A stretch of 64,000 nucleotides of DNA from an uncultured Campylobacter sp. (GCF_938002845.1 NZ_CALKZP010000057.1:1-64000), one strand, 5' to 3'. Positions 18,140-27,200 are shown, counted from the first letter of the stretch. The notes: generated by a model from the letters alone, not told the origin. A program made the numbers and translations.

Positions 18140-18224
18140 TTTTGAATCCTTCTTGTTTTATTTGCTTTCTCAACCCGCTTTAAATTTACGTTATGCTCGC
18201 TTGGATACTCTGCACGTATTGAAA

Positions 18225-18254
18225 TTTATACCTTAAGGCGGCGCCTATCTTTTA
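18225..18254. repeat. 30-bp direct repeat, copy A
   Basis: It matches the segment at 19104-19133 at 28 of 30 positions and in the same orientation. The conserved core on the minus strand is TAAAAGATAGGCGC followed by CTTAAGGTATAAA. This copy overlaps the last codons and stop of the small lipoprotein gene. The pair brackets about 880 bp of small and decayed genes. Confidence 0.75.
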
Positions 18255-18574
18255 TACGGTATTATATCGCTCTTTTTTACAAATACCTTTATATCGCTGC
18301 ACTTTTCAACGACCTCGCACCACTTATCATCGCAGTGGTTAATTACAAATATAGGATAATCGGGTCTTGCCAAAACATCATTTTCATTTTTGGATACATA
18401 GGTTCTATATTCTCCCTCATAAAAATAACTATATTTATGCCTATCCTTAAACCAATACATATTCTTTTGAGCGGATTTATCATCGGCGCCGGCGCATTTG
18501 GCGGCATATTTCATAAAATACGGCTCACACCCGCAAAAGAACAATAACAATATAAAAGATATAAAATATTTCAC
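18245..18574 (-). CDS. Small lipoprotein, SH3-like, copy A
   Basis: 109 residues. The signal sequence ends in a lipobox-like FFCGC (Cys about residue 14-16), predicting a lipid-anchored periplasmic protein. The C-terminal half (PIFVINHCDDKWCEVVEKC--IKVFVKKSDI) looks like a bacterial SH3 fold with a W-C pair and three further Cys, probably disulfide-bonded. It is an intact paralogue of the frameshifted gene 22 nt upstream: both share a KWCEV/EWCKI and a FVKK-DI motif at the same places. Role unknown; a small periplasmic lipoprotein in this setting could be an inhibitor or immunity protein. Confidence 0.6.
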   Translation of the reverse strand: MKYFISFILLLFFCGCEPYFMKYAAKCAGADDKSAQKNMYWFKDRHKYSYFYEGEYRTYVSKNENDVLARPDYPIFVINHCDDKWCEVVEKCSDIKVFVKKSDIIPYKR

Positions 18575-18596
18575 AGCTCTCCTTTCAAGTATAAAA

Positions 18597-18921
18597 TTAA
18601 TATCTTTTTACTATATCGTCTTTCTTTACGAAATACTCTTTTTGACCGCAAGGATAGTAAATTTTACACCATTCGCCTTTGCAGGATTGGATAGGGATGA
18701 CCATCTCATCATAATAAGCAAATTCCTCTTTATCTTCTATAGAAAATTTTACGAATAACGCCGTCTTTAAATTTATATATAATTTTTTGATCTATTTTTT
18801 CGCCGCATTCGCCGTAAAAGGTACCGTCTACGTGCTTTGCAAAAGTGATTTTATGCCCTAAAATCGTAGGACTGCACCCATATAGGCATAATGCGACAAA
18901 AGATATAACAAAATTTCTCAT
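18597..18921 (-). pseudogene. Small SH3-like lipoprotein, copy B, frameshifted in an A6 run
   Basis: The first 47 codons give a lipoprotein signal (MRNFVISFVALCLYGC) and mature start, then the reading frame breaks. Reading one base later after the run of six A on the coding strand (18783-18788) yields a continuous C-terminus, including SCKGEWCKIYYPCG and EYFVKKDDIVKRY, that aligns with the C-terminus of copy A. Restored length is 107 residues against 109 for copy A. As sequenced, translation stops after 63 residues. It is either a pseudogene, a slippage-controlled (phase-variable) gene or a sequencing error; an A6 run is short for efficient phase variation. Confidence 0.7.
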
Positions 18922-18945
18922 CTCTCCTCCTACTTAAAATGCGCC

Positions 18946-19023
18946 CTATCTTTTATTTGGATACATTAGGCTATTAAATACCGCTATAGAAATTATGGCT
19001 GATACTAATGTCAAAATTTTCAT
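18946..19023 (-). CDS. 25-residue hydrophobic small ORF
   Basis: ATG preceded by a GGGGGCGAAAATAAG-like ribosome site, encoding MKILTLVSAIISIAVFNSLM then PNKR. It is a single hydrophobic helix with a positively charged end, about the size of a small membrane peptide or of a signal sequence left from a lost lipoprotein gene. Its stop (AAAAGATAG) is followed by GCGC as in the 30-bp repeats nearby. It lies 24 nt before the frameshifted lipoprotein on the same strand. Real expression is uncertain. Confidence 0.35.
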   Translation of the reverse strand: MKILTLVSAIISIAVFNSLMYPNKR

Positions 19024-19103
19024 CTTATTTTCGCCCCCTTTGTCAGAATTTTATTTATAACGCCTTATAATATTCCTTGCAAATACATACGTAATTTTAA
19101 AAT

Positions 19104-19133
19104 TTTATACCTTAAGACTGCGCCTATCTTTTA
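19104..19133. repeat. 30-bp direct repeat, copy B
   Basis: Partner of the repeat at 18225-18254 with two mismatches. This copy lies just after the stop codon of a decayed zinc-ribbon ORF on the minus strand, so both copies sit at the 3' ends of small genes. Confidence 0.75.
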
Positions 19134-19138
19134 AAATT

Positions 19139-19318
19139 TTATTCCTCGTCGCGCCGATTTTGCACCCTCTTTAGCCACTCTTTTTCAAATTTAAAATATT
19201 TCTCAAGCCTTTTATTCTTTTCTATTTGATCCGATTTTCTATCTCGGCATAATCTTGCAGTTCGCCTCCGCATTTAGGGCAAATACTCCTATCTTTAATG
19301 CCTAAGAAATTTACTCAT
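19139..19318 (-). pseudogene. Relic of a small zinc-ribbon protein
   Basis: Three reading frames must be joined. An ATG start (MSKFL) continues after a one-base slip into GIKDRSICPKCGGELQDYA, and after a second slip near 19220 into DQIEKNKRLEKYFKFEKEW, ending in NRRDEE and a stop. The CPKCGGEL motif is a typical half zinc ribbon. With no single open frame longer than about 30 codons it is not a working gene as sequenced. The parent family was not recognised. Confidence 0.4.
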
Positions 19319-19555
19319 ATTTTTGAAATTTTGTCGTAATTCTCCTGTAAAATTTTACTTAAATTTGGCTTCAGTCGTTTAAAATTTTATCTCTTTAAAA
19401 TTTACGCAGACACGAGCAGACGAGGAGTCGCCGCGATAAATTTAAAGTCAAATTTTATTTCTAGCCATCTTTCAATTTGTTTCTTATCTTTGATGTATTA
19501 AATCCCGCCTCGTTTCATTTGCAAATTTGAAACGTATTTCTAAAAAGGAAAAACA

Positions 19556-19813
19556 ATGAGCGAAAGAAATTTACAAATTTTAGGTTGGGCGGGCACATGC
19601 CTGTCGGTCATCATGTACGTATCCTATGTGCCGAATATAATGGCAAATTTAGACGGCAACAAAGTCCCGTTTCTCCAGCCGCTAGCAGCTGCGGTAAACT
19701 GCACGATATAGCTTAGCTACGGGCTGCTAAAGCCTAAAAAGGACTATCCGCTCGCCGCAGCGAATTTCCCGGGGATCATCTTTGGGCTGCTAACCGCAAT
19801 AACGGCGCTTTAA
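19556..19813 (+). pseudogene. SemiSWEET-family transporter with in-frame amber codon
   Basis: 85 codons after an AAAAGGA site. The translation starts MSERNLQILGWAGTCLS and continues IMYVSYVPNIMANL and KVPFLQPLAAAVNCTI. A TAG stands at codon 52 (19709-19711), and the frame then continues LSYGLLKPKKDYPLAAANFPG to the natural end. The family's PN signature, helix 1-2 and helix 3 are all present, and SemiSWEETs have Trp at the position of the TAG (NCTxW-YG), so a single TGG to TAG change explains it. The intact protein would be a three-helix sugar (or organic solute) transporter subunit of the inner membrane that works as a dimer. Confidence 0.75.
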
Positions 19814-19881
19814 ACCCAAAGAATTCACGCCACCACCGCGCAGTTGAGCCTCTGCTAACCGCAATAACGGCGCTTTAAACC
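19787..19881. repeat. 30-bp perfect direct repeat spanning the SemiSWEET gene end
   Basis: The last 27 bases of the SemiSWEET gene plus three following bases (19787-19816) recur exactly at 19852-19881, 65 bp further on. The second copy reproduces the final codons and stop out of context. It is a small tandem duplication scar consistent with slippage or recombination in a gene under relaxed selection. Confidence 0.85.
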
Positions 19882-20140
19882 GCCTTTAGCGGCTTAATAA
19901 ATTTCAAAATCGCCCGCGCCGCACCTTGTATGCCGCGTCTGTACAGCGCGCCCACCTGCCACGCTGAGTCCGAGCTAACTTGTCGCAAGCGTACCCGCAC
20001 CTCACATATCCATTACGGCACGGCTTTGAAATTTTGCAAAATCGCCCGCGCCGCATTCAAATCCGCCGAATTTAAATAACTTTTATACAAAATTTGATAA
20101 GCTTATTTTGATTAAAATTTTATCTTTAAAAGGACGAAAA
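19882..20140. other. Spacer before universal stress protein
   Basis: No gene is supportable. GC-rich CGCCCGCGCCGC words occur twice (about 19910 and 20044) in a similar context (AAATT...AAATCGCCCGCGCCGCA), an imperfect repeat about 130 bp apart. AT-rich DNA near 20080-20120 with TATACAAAATTT is the likely promoter region. Confidence 0.4.
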
Positions 20141-20986
20141 ATGAAAAAGGTCATCACTTGCGTCGATCAAAATGCGCTTGCCCCAGCGGTTAGAGATTAC
20201 GGAATTTATGTCGCTAAAACCTTGGGTGCCGAGCTCGTGTTTATTCACGTGGTTGAAATCCCGGAGCTTGGCGAGAATTTTTATGGGCTAGCCGCAGGCG
20301 GGATCGTCCTAGGAGAGAATGATATCCTTGCAAATAGCTACGGAAGTCCCACACTAGGCGGCGTGGATGCAGAAAAAGACCACGAAGAAGCTGAAGCGAT
20401 GCTGGATGAATATATCTGCGCTGCGACTGCTGCAGGTGTAAAGGCAAGTAAAATCATTAAAGATGGCGATTTCATCGACGTTATCGCTGAGTACAAGGAG
20501 GAAGCTGAAATTTTTGTACTCGGTATCAAGGGCTCAAATAACGAGGACGTAGGCTTTAACGCAAGCGTGCTGATAAAGGAGCTTCACGTGCCGTCGCTGC
20601 TCGTGAATAAGGAATTTTCACCGATAAACTCTGTACTCATCGCGTTTGACGGCACTGACGCGGCGAAACGCACGCTTGAGTTTATAAAGAGCTCAAAGCT
20701 TCTTGCGAGCGCACATAAACATGTCTTGCACATCAATCTCGATGCCGCAGAGGGCGAGCGGATGCTGGATCTAGCGCGCGAAATTTTAGGCACTCAAAAC
20801 GCCACTTTCAAATACATCCAAGCCGAAGTTCCCGCCGATGAGATCATCAAATATCGCCGCGCCAATAACCTCGATCTGATCGCTACCGGTGCCTTTACGA
20901 AGGGCTTTTTCAAAAAGCTCTTTTTAGGCAGCGTCTCCGAGGACATCTTGCACAATGCGCTTGTACCGGTGCTAGTGCTATCATAA
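20141..20986 (+). CDS. Universal stress protein, two UspA domains
   Basis: 281 residues from the ATG preceded by AAAAGGA; an upstream in-frame ATT start lacks a ribosome site. There are two tandem Usp domains, about residues 1-145 (KKVITCVDQN ... VIAEYKEEAEIFVLGIKGSN) and 155-281 (NSVLIAFDGTDAAKRT ... DLIATGAFTKGFFKKLFLGSVSEDILHNALVPVLVL). The second domain ends in a G-x9-G-S-type segment (GAFTKGFFKKLFLGS) that resembles the ATP-binding loop. Usp proteins are cytoplasmic stress-response factors. Monocistronic by spacing. Confidence 0.88.
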   Translation: MKKVITCVDQNALAPAVRDYGIYVAKTLGAELVFIHVVEIPELGENFYGLAAGGIVLGENDILANSYGSPTLGGVDAEKDHEEAEAMLDEYICAATAAGVKASKIIKDGDFIDVIAEYKEEAEIFVLGIKGSNNEDVGFNASVLIKELHVPSLLVNKEFSPINSVLIAFDGTDAAKRTLEFIKSSKLLASAHKHVLHINLDAAEGERMLDLAREILGTQNATFKYIQAEVPADEIIKYRRANNLDLIATGAFTKGFFKKLFLGSVSEDILHNALVPVLVLS

Positions 20987-21284
20987 TCGCAAGACCAAAC
21001 GCCGATAAACGCTAAATTCCGTCGCTTACGTTATTTTAAAGCGGCGGAATTTTAGAATTTTAAATTTTTAAATCCTTTGTTTTTCAAATTCATATACTTT
21101 TTAAAATTTATATAAATTTTGCTTAAAAATTCGTCAATATATCTTATTAAATTCCCTTAAATTAGTAATTACATATAAAATTTTATGATTTAGTTTATTA
21201 AAAATTTTATTATTATTTAAGAGGAATTGTAAGATAATCCCGCCAGTAAATTGATATAGATTATAAAATCTAAAAAGTATTTTT
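20987..21284. other. AT-rich promoter region of the second TonB receptor
   Basis: No gene. Long A/T tracts (21060-21240), including TATATAAA-like elements and an AAGATAATCCC segment near 21230, precede the receptor. No convincing Fur box was found by eye. Confidence 0.35.
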
Positions 21285-23846
21285 ATGAAAAAGGGTAGAA
21301 TTTTACTTTCTTTTGCACTACTTTGCTCGCCGTTTTGGCTTACTGCGGCGCAAAAATAGCGGCGCTTCTCAAGGTCAATCCGCTACCGCAAGCTCTGCCT
21401 CTAAAATTTCGTCATCGCAAAGCTCGCGTGCAGCCGCCGCATCGCGGAGCTCCGCGCCGCCTGCTTCAAATTTAGCCTCTAATAGTGCGGCGACGCAAAG
21501 CTCTGCGCAAAAGCCTGGAAGTCGCCCTACCACTGTAAATTCCGCGCCGCAGGGCAACGCCGTCGTAAGCCCCGCCACTAAAGACATTGCACAAAATTCC
21601 GCGCCGCAAAGCGGTAGCGCGGCAAATTCTACGCTGCAGGGCTCAGACGGCGATAATCTCGGCACCATAAACGTCACGGGCAAGGCCGATCTATTGACAA
21701 CCGAAGGCACCGGTATGTATACGACCGATAATATGAATACCGCTACGGGCCTTGATCTAAGCATCCGCCAGACGCCTCAAACTGTTTCCGTCGTACCCGA
21801 TCAGCTCATAAAGGATTTGAGCCTTACCAAGGTCGACGACGCGCTAAATTACGTACCGGGTATTACCGCTACTAGCAGATTCGGTATGAATTTGCCGATT
21901 TCAAGGGGATTTAACATCGATAATATCCAAGAAGACGGCATGCAATCCACTACTGCGCTTGCGGCGCAGGGGCTTTACGGGCAGTCTAAGGAGCACACGG
22001 ATTTGGCGTTTTACGACCGCGTCGAAGTTTTACGCGGCGTCGCGGGTCTTACGCAGAGCAACGGCGAGCCCGGCGGAACTATAAATTTAGTAAGAAAGCG
22101 TCCTCAAAAGGAGTTTGGAGCAAATTTATCGCTAAGTGCGGGCAGTTATGATTATTATCGCGGCAGCGTGGACGTGACGGGCGGCTTAAACGAAAGCGGC
22201 TCGCTCCGAGGACGGCTCATCGGCGTAAGCGGCAAGGAGGGCTCTTATAGAGATCTACAAGGCACCGAGCGTGGCGCGGCATCGGCGATGGTGGGAGCTG
22301 ATCTAGGAGATTTTAGCGAAATTTTAGCTGGCGTGATCTATCAAAAAACGAGAAGCGTTTACGATCCTTTCGGTATCCCCGTAATGGATAACGACGGCAA
22401 CGCGTTAAATTTAAGCAAAAGAACGACCTTTATATCGGATTGGAGTAGGTCGGTTTATGAAAAATATAATACGTTTTTGGAACTAAATCATAAATTTAGC
22501 GATAATATCAAGGCTTACGCCAAACTAAACTATACTCACAGCGAGAGCTTGTTGAAATTCGGCAGCTGGCACGGAGTGGGTAGGGATCCTGCGAGCAGAT
22601 ACATAGGCTATGACAGATACGACAACGGCAGTAAAGAGCTAAGCTTTCAAGTAGGTAGCGATATAAACTATGAGCTGTTCGGACAGAGCCATGTTTTTTT
22701 ATAAACGCCACCGCGTCGAAGGAGAGATTCGCGCAGCACGATAGAGACGTTTACGGCGGCGCAGCGGGATTGACATATGAGAGCTTTAATAAGGGGCTTA
22801 TAAACAACGAGCCTAATTGGAATGATACGACCGCGCTATGCGCGCTTGGAACCCGCTGCTACAATCTTTACTACACGACTAAAATTTATCAGCAGATGGT
22901 TGCGATGGGCACGAGATATAATTTTAACGATGATTGGCATCTGCTCGTAGGCGGCAGATATTCAAGGCTAAAGCGAGAAAGCGCTACGGATAACTATCGC
23001 ACGGGTCGCCACAGCGAAGACGATATCGTTAAAAAACACAAGATCACGCCTTACGTGGGGCTTACGTGGGATTTTTCGAGAGATCATTCGCTATATGCGA
23101 GCTATGCCGAAATTTATAAACCTCAAACCGCTAGGGATAGAAACGAAAAAATTCTAGAGCCGATCGTAGGCTATAACGCCGAAGTGGGCTTGAAGTCGGA
23201 ATTTTTCGACAGCGCGCTAAATACGACCGTAGCTTTCTTTCAGATCGAGCAGGAAAATAGAGCCGTTACCGACTACGATTATTACGACGCTACGGGTCTA
23301 AGCAGATCGGTAGCTAGCGGCAAAGTCAGATCCAGAGGCTTTGACATAGAAGCAAACGGTGCAATTACCGACGAGTGGAAAGTATTCGGAGGCTACACCT
23401 ACAATAAAAGCGAGTATATGAAGGACGAGAGGCGTTTTGCGGCGCTAAGCAACGTCGATTACCGCAAGGGTGCCAATGCCAAGCCTTGGATCCCTAAGCG
23501 TATGTTTAAGCTCTACAGCAGCTACGAAATTCCGCTCGTAGCGCAGCAAAAGATCACTTTGGGCGCCGGATTTCGCTATCAGAGCAAGACCGACAACCAA
23601 TATACCAGGCGCAGTATCTCGACGGGCGCTTATTACCCCGCTAACGACATCCCCGTACAGGGCGGCTACACGATATGGGACGCCAACGCTGCGTATGAAT
23701 ACAATGAGCATTTTAGTTTAAATTTATCGGTAAAAAACATAACCGACAAGCGCTACTTTATCAATCAAAATAACAGAGTAGCGGGACAAAACAACTACTA
23801 CGGCGAGCCGCGGAATTTTATGCTGACGTTTAATTATAAATATTAA
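21285..23846 (+). pseudogene. TonB-dependent siderophore receptor (FhuE/FpvA-like), split by two homopolymer frameshifts
   Basis: The natural ATG gives a signal peptide (MKKGRILLSFALLCSPFWL) but reaches TAG right after an A5 run (21352-21356). Removing one A joins it to the frame beginning NSGASQGQSATASS. That frame carries the plug domain (RQTPQTVSVVPDQLIKDLSL, DALNYVPGI, YDRVEVLRGVAGL) and breaks in a T7 run (22694-22700). With one more T it reads through INATASKERFAQHD into the barrel, which ends YGEPRNFMLTFNYKY, the usual end of ferric-coprogen/pyoverdine-type receptors. Restored length is about 853 residues. Residues 25-120 are an unusual Ala/Ser/Gln/Pro-rich linker. As sequenced, no full receptor can be made; phase variation, decay or sequence error remain possible. 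Confidence 0.85.
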
Positions 23847-24427
23847 GGCGCCGTTTTGCTCAAAGTCTGCCCGCGCCTTGCTTTGGGCGGGATGCATAAA
23901 ATTTGCGAGTAAGTCGTATTCGCAAATCTTTATGCTCTCAGATCGCGCGGGTTAGTGTCAATGCGAGCGCAGCGGGGCTTGCATGAAGGTATGAGTTGAT
24001 CGGCGCTCATTAAGCTTGAGCAATCCGGTGCGCCGAAGTCTGCAGACGGTCTTTGCGCGAATAACAAGAGCGCGATTAAATTTTGCATTCGTTCGCGCGG
24101 ATTTTGTACTTGCAAAGCTGCGAGTGGAGCGAGCACGCAAAGGAGCGTGAGCTAAATTTATCGCAATCCGCGCGTGGCGAGACGGGTAAAATTTAAACGA
24201 AGCCGCGGGATTAAAATTTAATTTGCGATTTGGTTGATTAGCGATTGATTAGTGCGGGCGATCCGGGCGATCGCGGGCAGGGGCGATAAATTTAATTTCG
24301 CGAAATTCCGAGCGAATTAAACGCGCAGACTTGCGAGCATAAAATCCGCTCGCGAGTCTGCGGGATCAAATTTAATCCCGCGATTTCGCTGTAATCGGCG
24401 CTAAATTTTAAAATTTAAAGAGAAAAT
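23847..24427. other. Gene-free 0.58-kb spacer
   Basis: No gene is supportable. It contains GC-rich words (GCGAGCG, CGCGCGGATT) alternating with AAATTT/AAATTC sites, similar in style to the array at 10.2-10.9 kb. The only recognisable signal is the weak ribosome site AAAGAGAAAA before the following TTG start. Confidence 0.45.
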
Positions 24428-26316
24428 TTGAAAACGCTAAAGCAATTTTTTGAAATTCTACGTCTGCACTGGTTCGGCAAGGGCGCGGCGAAGCTGTGGG
24501 CGCTGCTGCTGCTCGCGCTTGGTTTTAGTCTCGCTATCATCAAAATCAGCGTGCTGATGAACGCGTGGGATAAGCGCTTTTACGACGCGCTAAGCGAGCT
24601 TAAAGGCGAGCTCATTCCCGCGCTCGTGGGCGAGTTTTTGCTCTACACGGCGCTCATTGTGCTTTTCATCGTCTGTGGCAGCTGGCTTCGCAAACTGCTC
24701 GTAATCGTCTGGCACAGCGGCTAAGCGCGATGATGGAGCGCAAATGGCTACATAACGCCAACTTCTACCGCACGAGCCTTGGGAGGAATTTTAGCGCCAG
24801 GGGCGGATCAAATTTAGAAAAACCTGGCGACGTAAATTTAAACGAGCGCGCAGAGTGTTCCGCAGCCGAGGCGGACAGCGCGGCTTTACATAAAGATGCA
24901 AAGGGGTTTGAAATTTTACCGAGTACGGCGAAGCAAAATGCAGCAGAGCAAAGCGGCGCAAGCGAGAATAAAATTTCATCTAAAACTCGCGCAGATCGTG
25001 AAATTTCAAAAACGATCGCAAAGCTAGACAACCCCGATCAGCGTATCGCCGAGGACAGCTTGCTGCTCGTGCAAAAAAGCGTCGATCTCGTAAAATCGCT
25101 CGTCTACAATCTCGCCAAGCTCATCGCCTTCGTCGCGATCTTGTGGCAGGTCTCGAAGGTGCTGAAATTTGAAATTTTCGGCATGCACTTTGAGATCGAG
25201 GGCTTTTTGCTCTACGTCGCGCTCCTCTATACGCTGCTTTGTTCGCTGATTACGCATCTCATCGGGCGCAGGCTTAGGGGGTTAAATTTTGCTAAGCAGC
25301 GTGCTGAAGCCGATTACCGCTCGGATCTGCTGCTCGTGCGCGAAAACGCAGAAGCCGTGGCGTTTATGCGCGGAGAGAATGCCGAGCGCGGCCGCTTCCG
25401 CGCGAGCTTCGGCGAGATCGCTAAAAACTGGCGCAGCATCATGAATACGGAATTTCGCCTCGAATGCTTTTCGGCAAGCTACCTAAAAATCACGAATTTA
25501 ATCCCGATCTTTGCCTGCTTGCCGCTGTATTTGTCGCGCGCGATGAGCTTTGGCGACATGATGCAGGCGCGCTCGGCGTTTTACAGCGTGCAGGACGGAT
25601 TTGCGTGGTTTATGGACTATTATAAGCAGATTATGGAGTGGGCGGCGAGCGTGCAGAGGATCTATGAGTTCATTTCGCGCATGGACGGCGAGAGTGCAAA
25701 TCTGCGTGCTTGCGTCACACAAAGCGACGAAAATTCCGCTCGTTACGAGGGCTTGTCGGTCTTTACGCCTGCGGGCGAGCCGCTGATCGAGGATCTACGT
25801 TTAGAGCTTGCGCCCGCGCAGTTTATAATGCTGCGAGGCAAGAGCGGCGCGGGCAAAAGTACGACTCTGCGCTACGCGGCGGGTCTTTGGAGATACGGTC
25901 GCGGCGAGATCAGCCTACCGCGCACGGGCGTGATGTTTATCCCGCAAAAGCCCTATCTAGCGCCGCTTAGCCTAAAAGAGCTCATTTCCTATCCGCAGCC
26001 GCCGCGCGCAGACTATGGGGAATTTTTAGAAATTTTACACCGCGTAGGACTTGAGAAATTTGCTCGTATGCTAAACTCGCGCGCCGATTACGTTAAAATT
26101 TTAAGCGGCGGGGAGGCGCAGCGGCTCAGTTTCGCACGTATTCATTACCACAAGCCGAGCTTTGTTTTTGCCGACGAGATCACGTCTGCGCTTGATTTCG
26201 CCTCGGCGCGCGAGCTGCTACTTGGTCTGCGCGTGGATCTGCCGAGGCTTGGCATGCTAGCGATCGTGCATCAAACGGGGCTTGAGGACATATTTGAGCG
26301 GACGATAGAGCTTTAA
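24428..26316 (+). pseudogene. SbmA/YddA-type ABC transporter (fused permease-ATPase), frameshifted
   Basis: The N-terminal part (TTG start) has two membrane helices (about residues 20-45 and 65-90) of the ABC_membrane_2 fold and ends prematurely after LLVIVW. One base is missing at about 24713-24715: adding it gives WRQRLSAMMERKWLHNANFYR, the family's conserved loop, in the frame of the downstream ORF. That ORF has further helices, then an ATPase with Walker A (RGKSGAGKSTTLR), signature LSGGEAQRLSFARI and Walker B FVFADEITSALD. An extra segment of about 85 residues, low complexity and RAATTY-rich at DNA level, is inserted between NFYRTSL and DNPDQRIAED. Restored length is about 630 residues. 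The family exports or imports peptides or cofactors across the inner membrane. Confidence 0.8.
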
Positions 26317-27200
26317 ATTTTATCGTTTAAATTTCACGCTGCAGGGATTTTGCCTTTAAATTCATATATTTTTAAATCCAGATTTATTAAAATTACTCGT
26401 TTATATTAAGCGGCGATAAAATTTAGCCTAGGCGCTAAGTGTTCGCATACATGGGCATCGGCACCCGCGCGGCTAGGCGCTTGCACGCAGTCGGTGGCAT
26501 AGCACCGCCATAGGTAAGTATTTACGGCGCAACGAGTAGTTCGGAAGTCGGTCGGCAGTGCGCGATCGCGATTTTGTGCGAAATTAAGTCGGTAAAATTT
26601 AAACGCGAGATAGTCTGCTCAATAATGGGCGTCTCGATAAAATTTTAAGTCGCGTGGCGATCTGTAACGTAGCAGCGCGCCAAATGAGAAGGCTACGTCA
26701 GCGGTGCGATGTGCAGGCGTAGCGATAAATCGGTAGCGCGTCGGATGGCGCGCAACACATCGGCGGCGCAGACGGCACGCCGTAGTCTAGAAGCGGAGCG
26801 GCGATACGTACCTACTCGGCGCCGTATGACATAACCTTCGCTCGGGTATATCATCATCGTAACGGCGCTACGATCGAAGCAAACAACGCTGCCGCGACGA
26901 CGGATCGGCAGTACAAAGCGGCGCGGCGTGATTGCGGCGGCGACAGCATAAAATGCCGCAATATGGCAACTGCGATCGACAAGATGCGTATGTAGGGAAA
27001 GCGCAGTGCAAGTAGCGCAAACGCGCGATACGATGATGGCGATCCGCGGAGCGTATAAGTGAAGCAGCAGTGCGGGCGGCGCAATAACGCCGAGGCGATA
27101 CGATAGCGGCGACCGACAAGACGTACCGGTGCAGCAGCTTAGCGCTTGCAGGCACTCCGCGTGAAGTCGCTAAATTTTAGAAACGAGACAAGGAGATTTG
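26317..27200. other. GC-rich gene-free stretch with degenerate short repeats
   Basis: About 0.88 kb without a credible ORF. After an AT-rich first 100 bases the DNA becomes GC-rich and full of related words such as GGCGATACG, GCGATCGACAAGATGCG and GCGACCGACAAGACG. The last two occur about 145 bp apart (near 26970 and 27110) in similar surroundings, so an old internal duplication is likely. It could be a heavily decayed gene or a repeat-derived spacer. Confidence 0.4.

Noticed and set aside
26854..27155. 76- and 95-codon minus-strand ORFs in the GC-rich spacer
   Set aside because: They overlap each other in different frames, are Arg/Ala-rich, and lack ribosome sites; this is an effect of GC-rich DNA having few stop codons.
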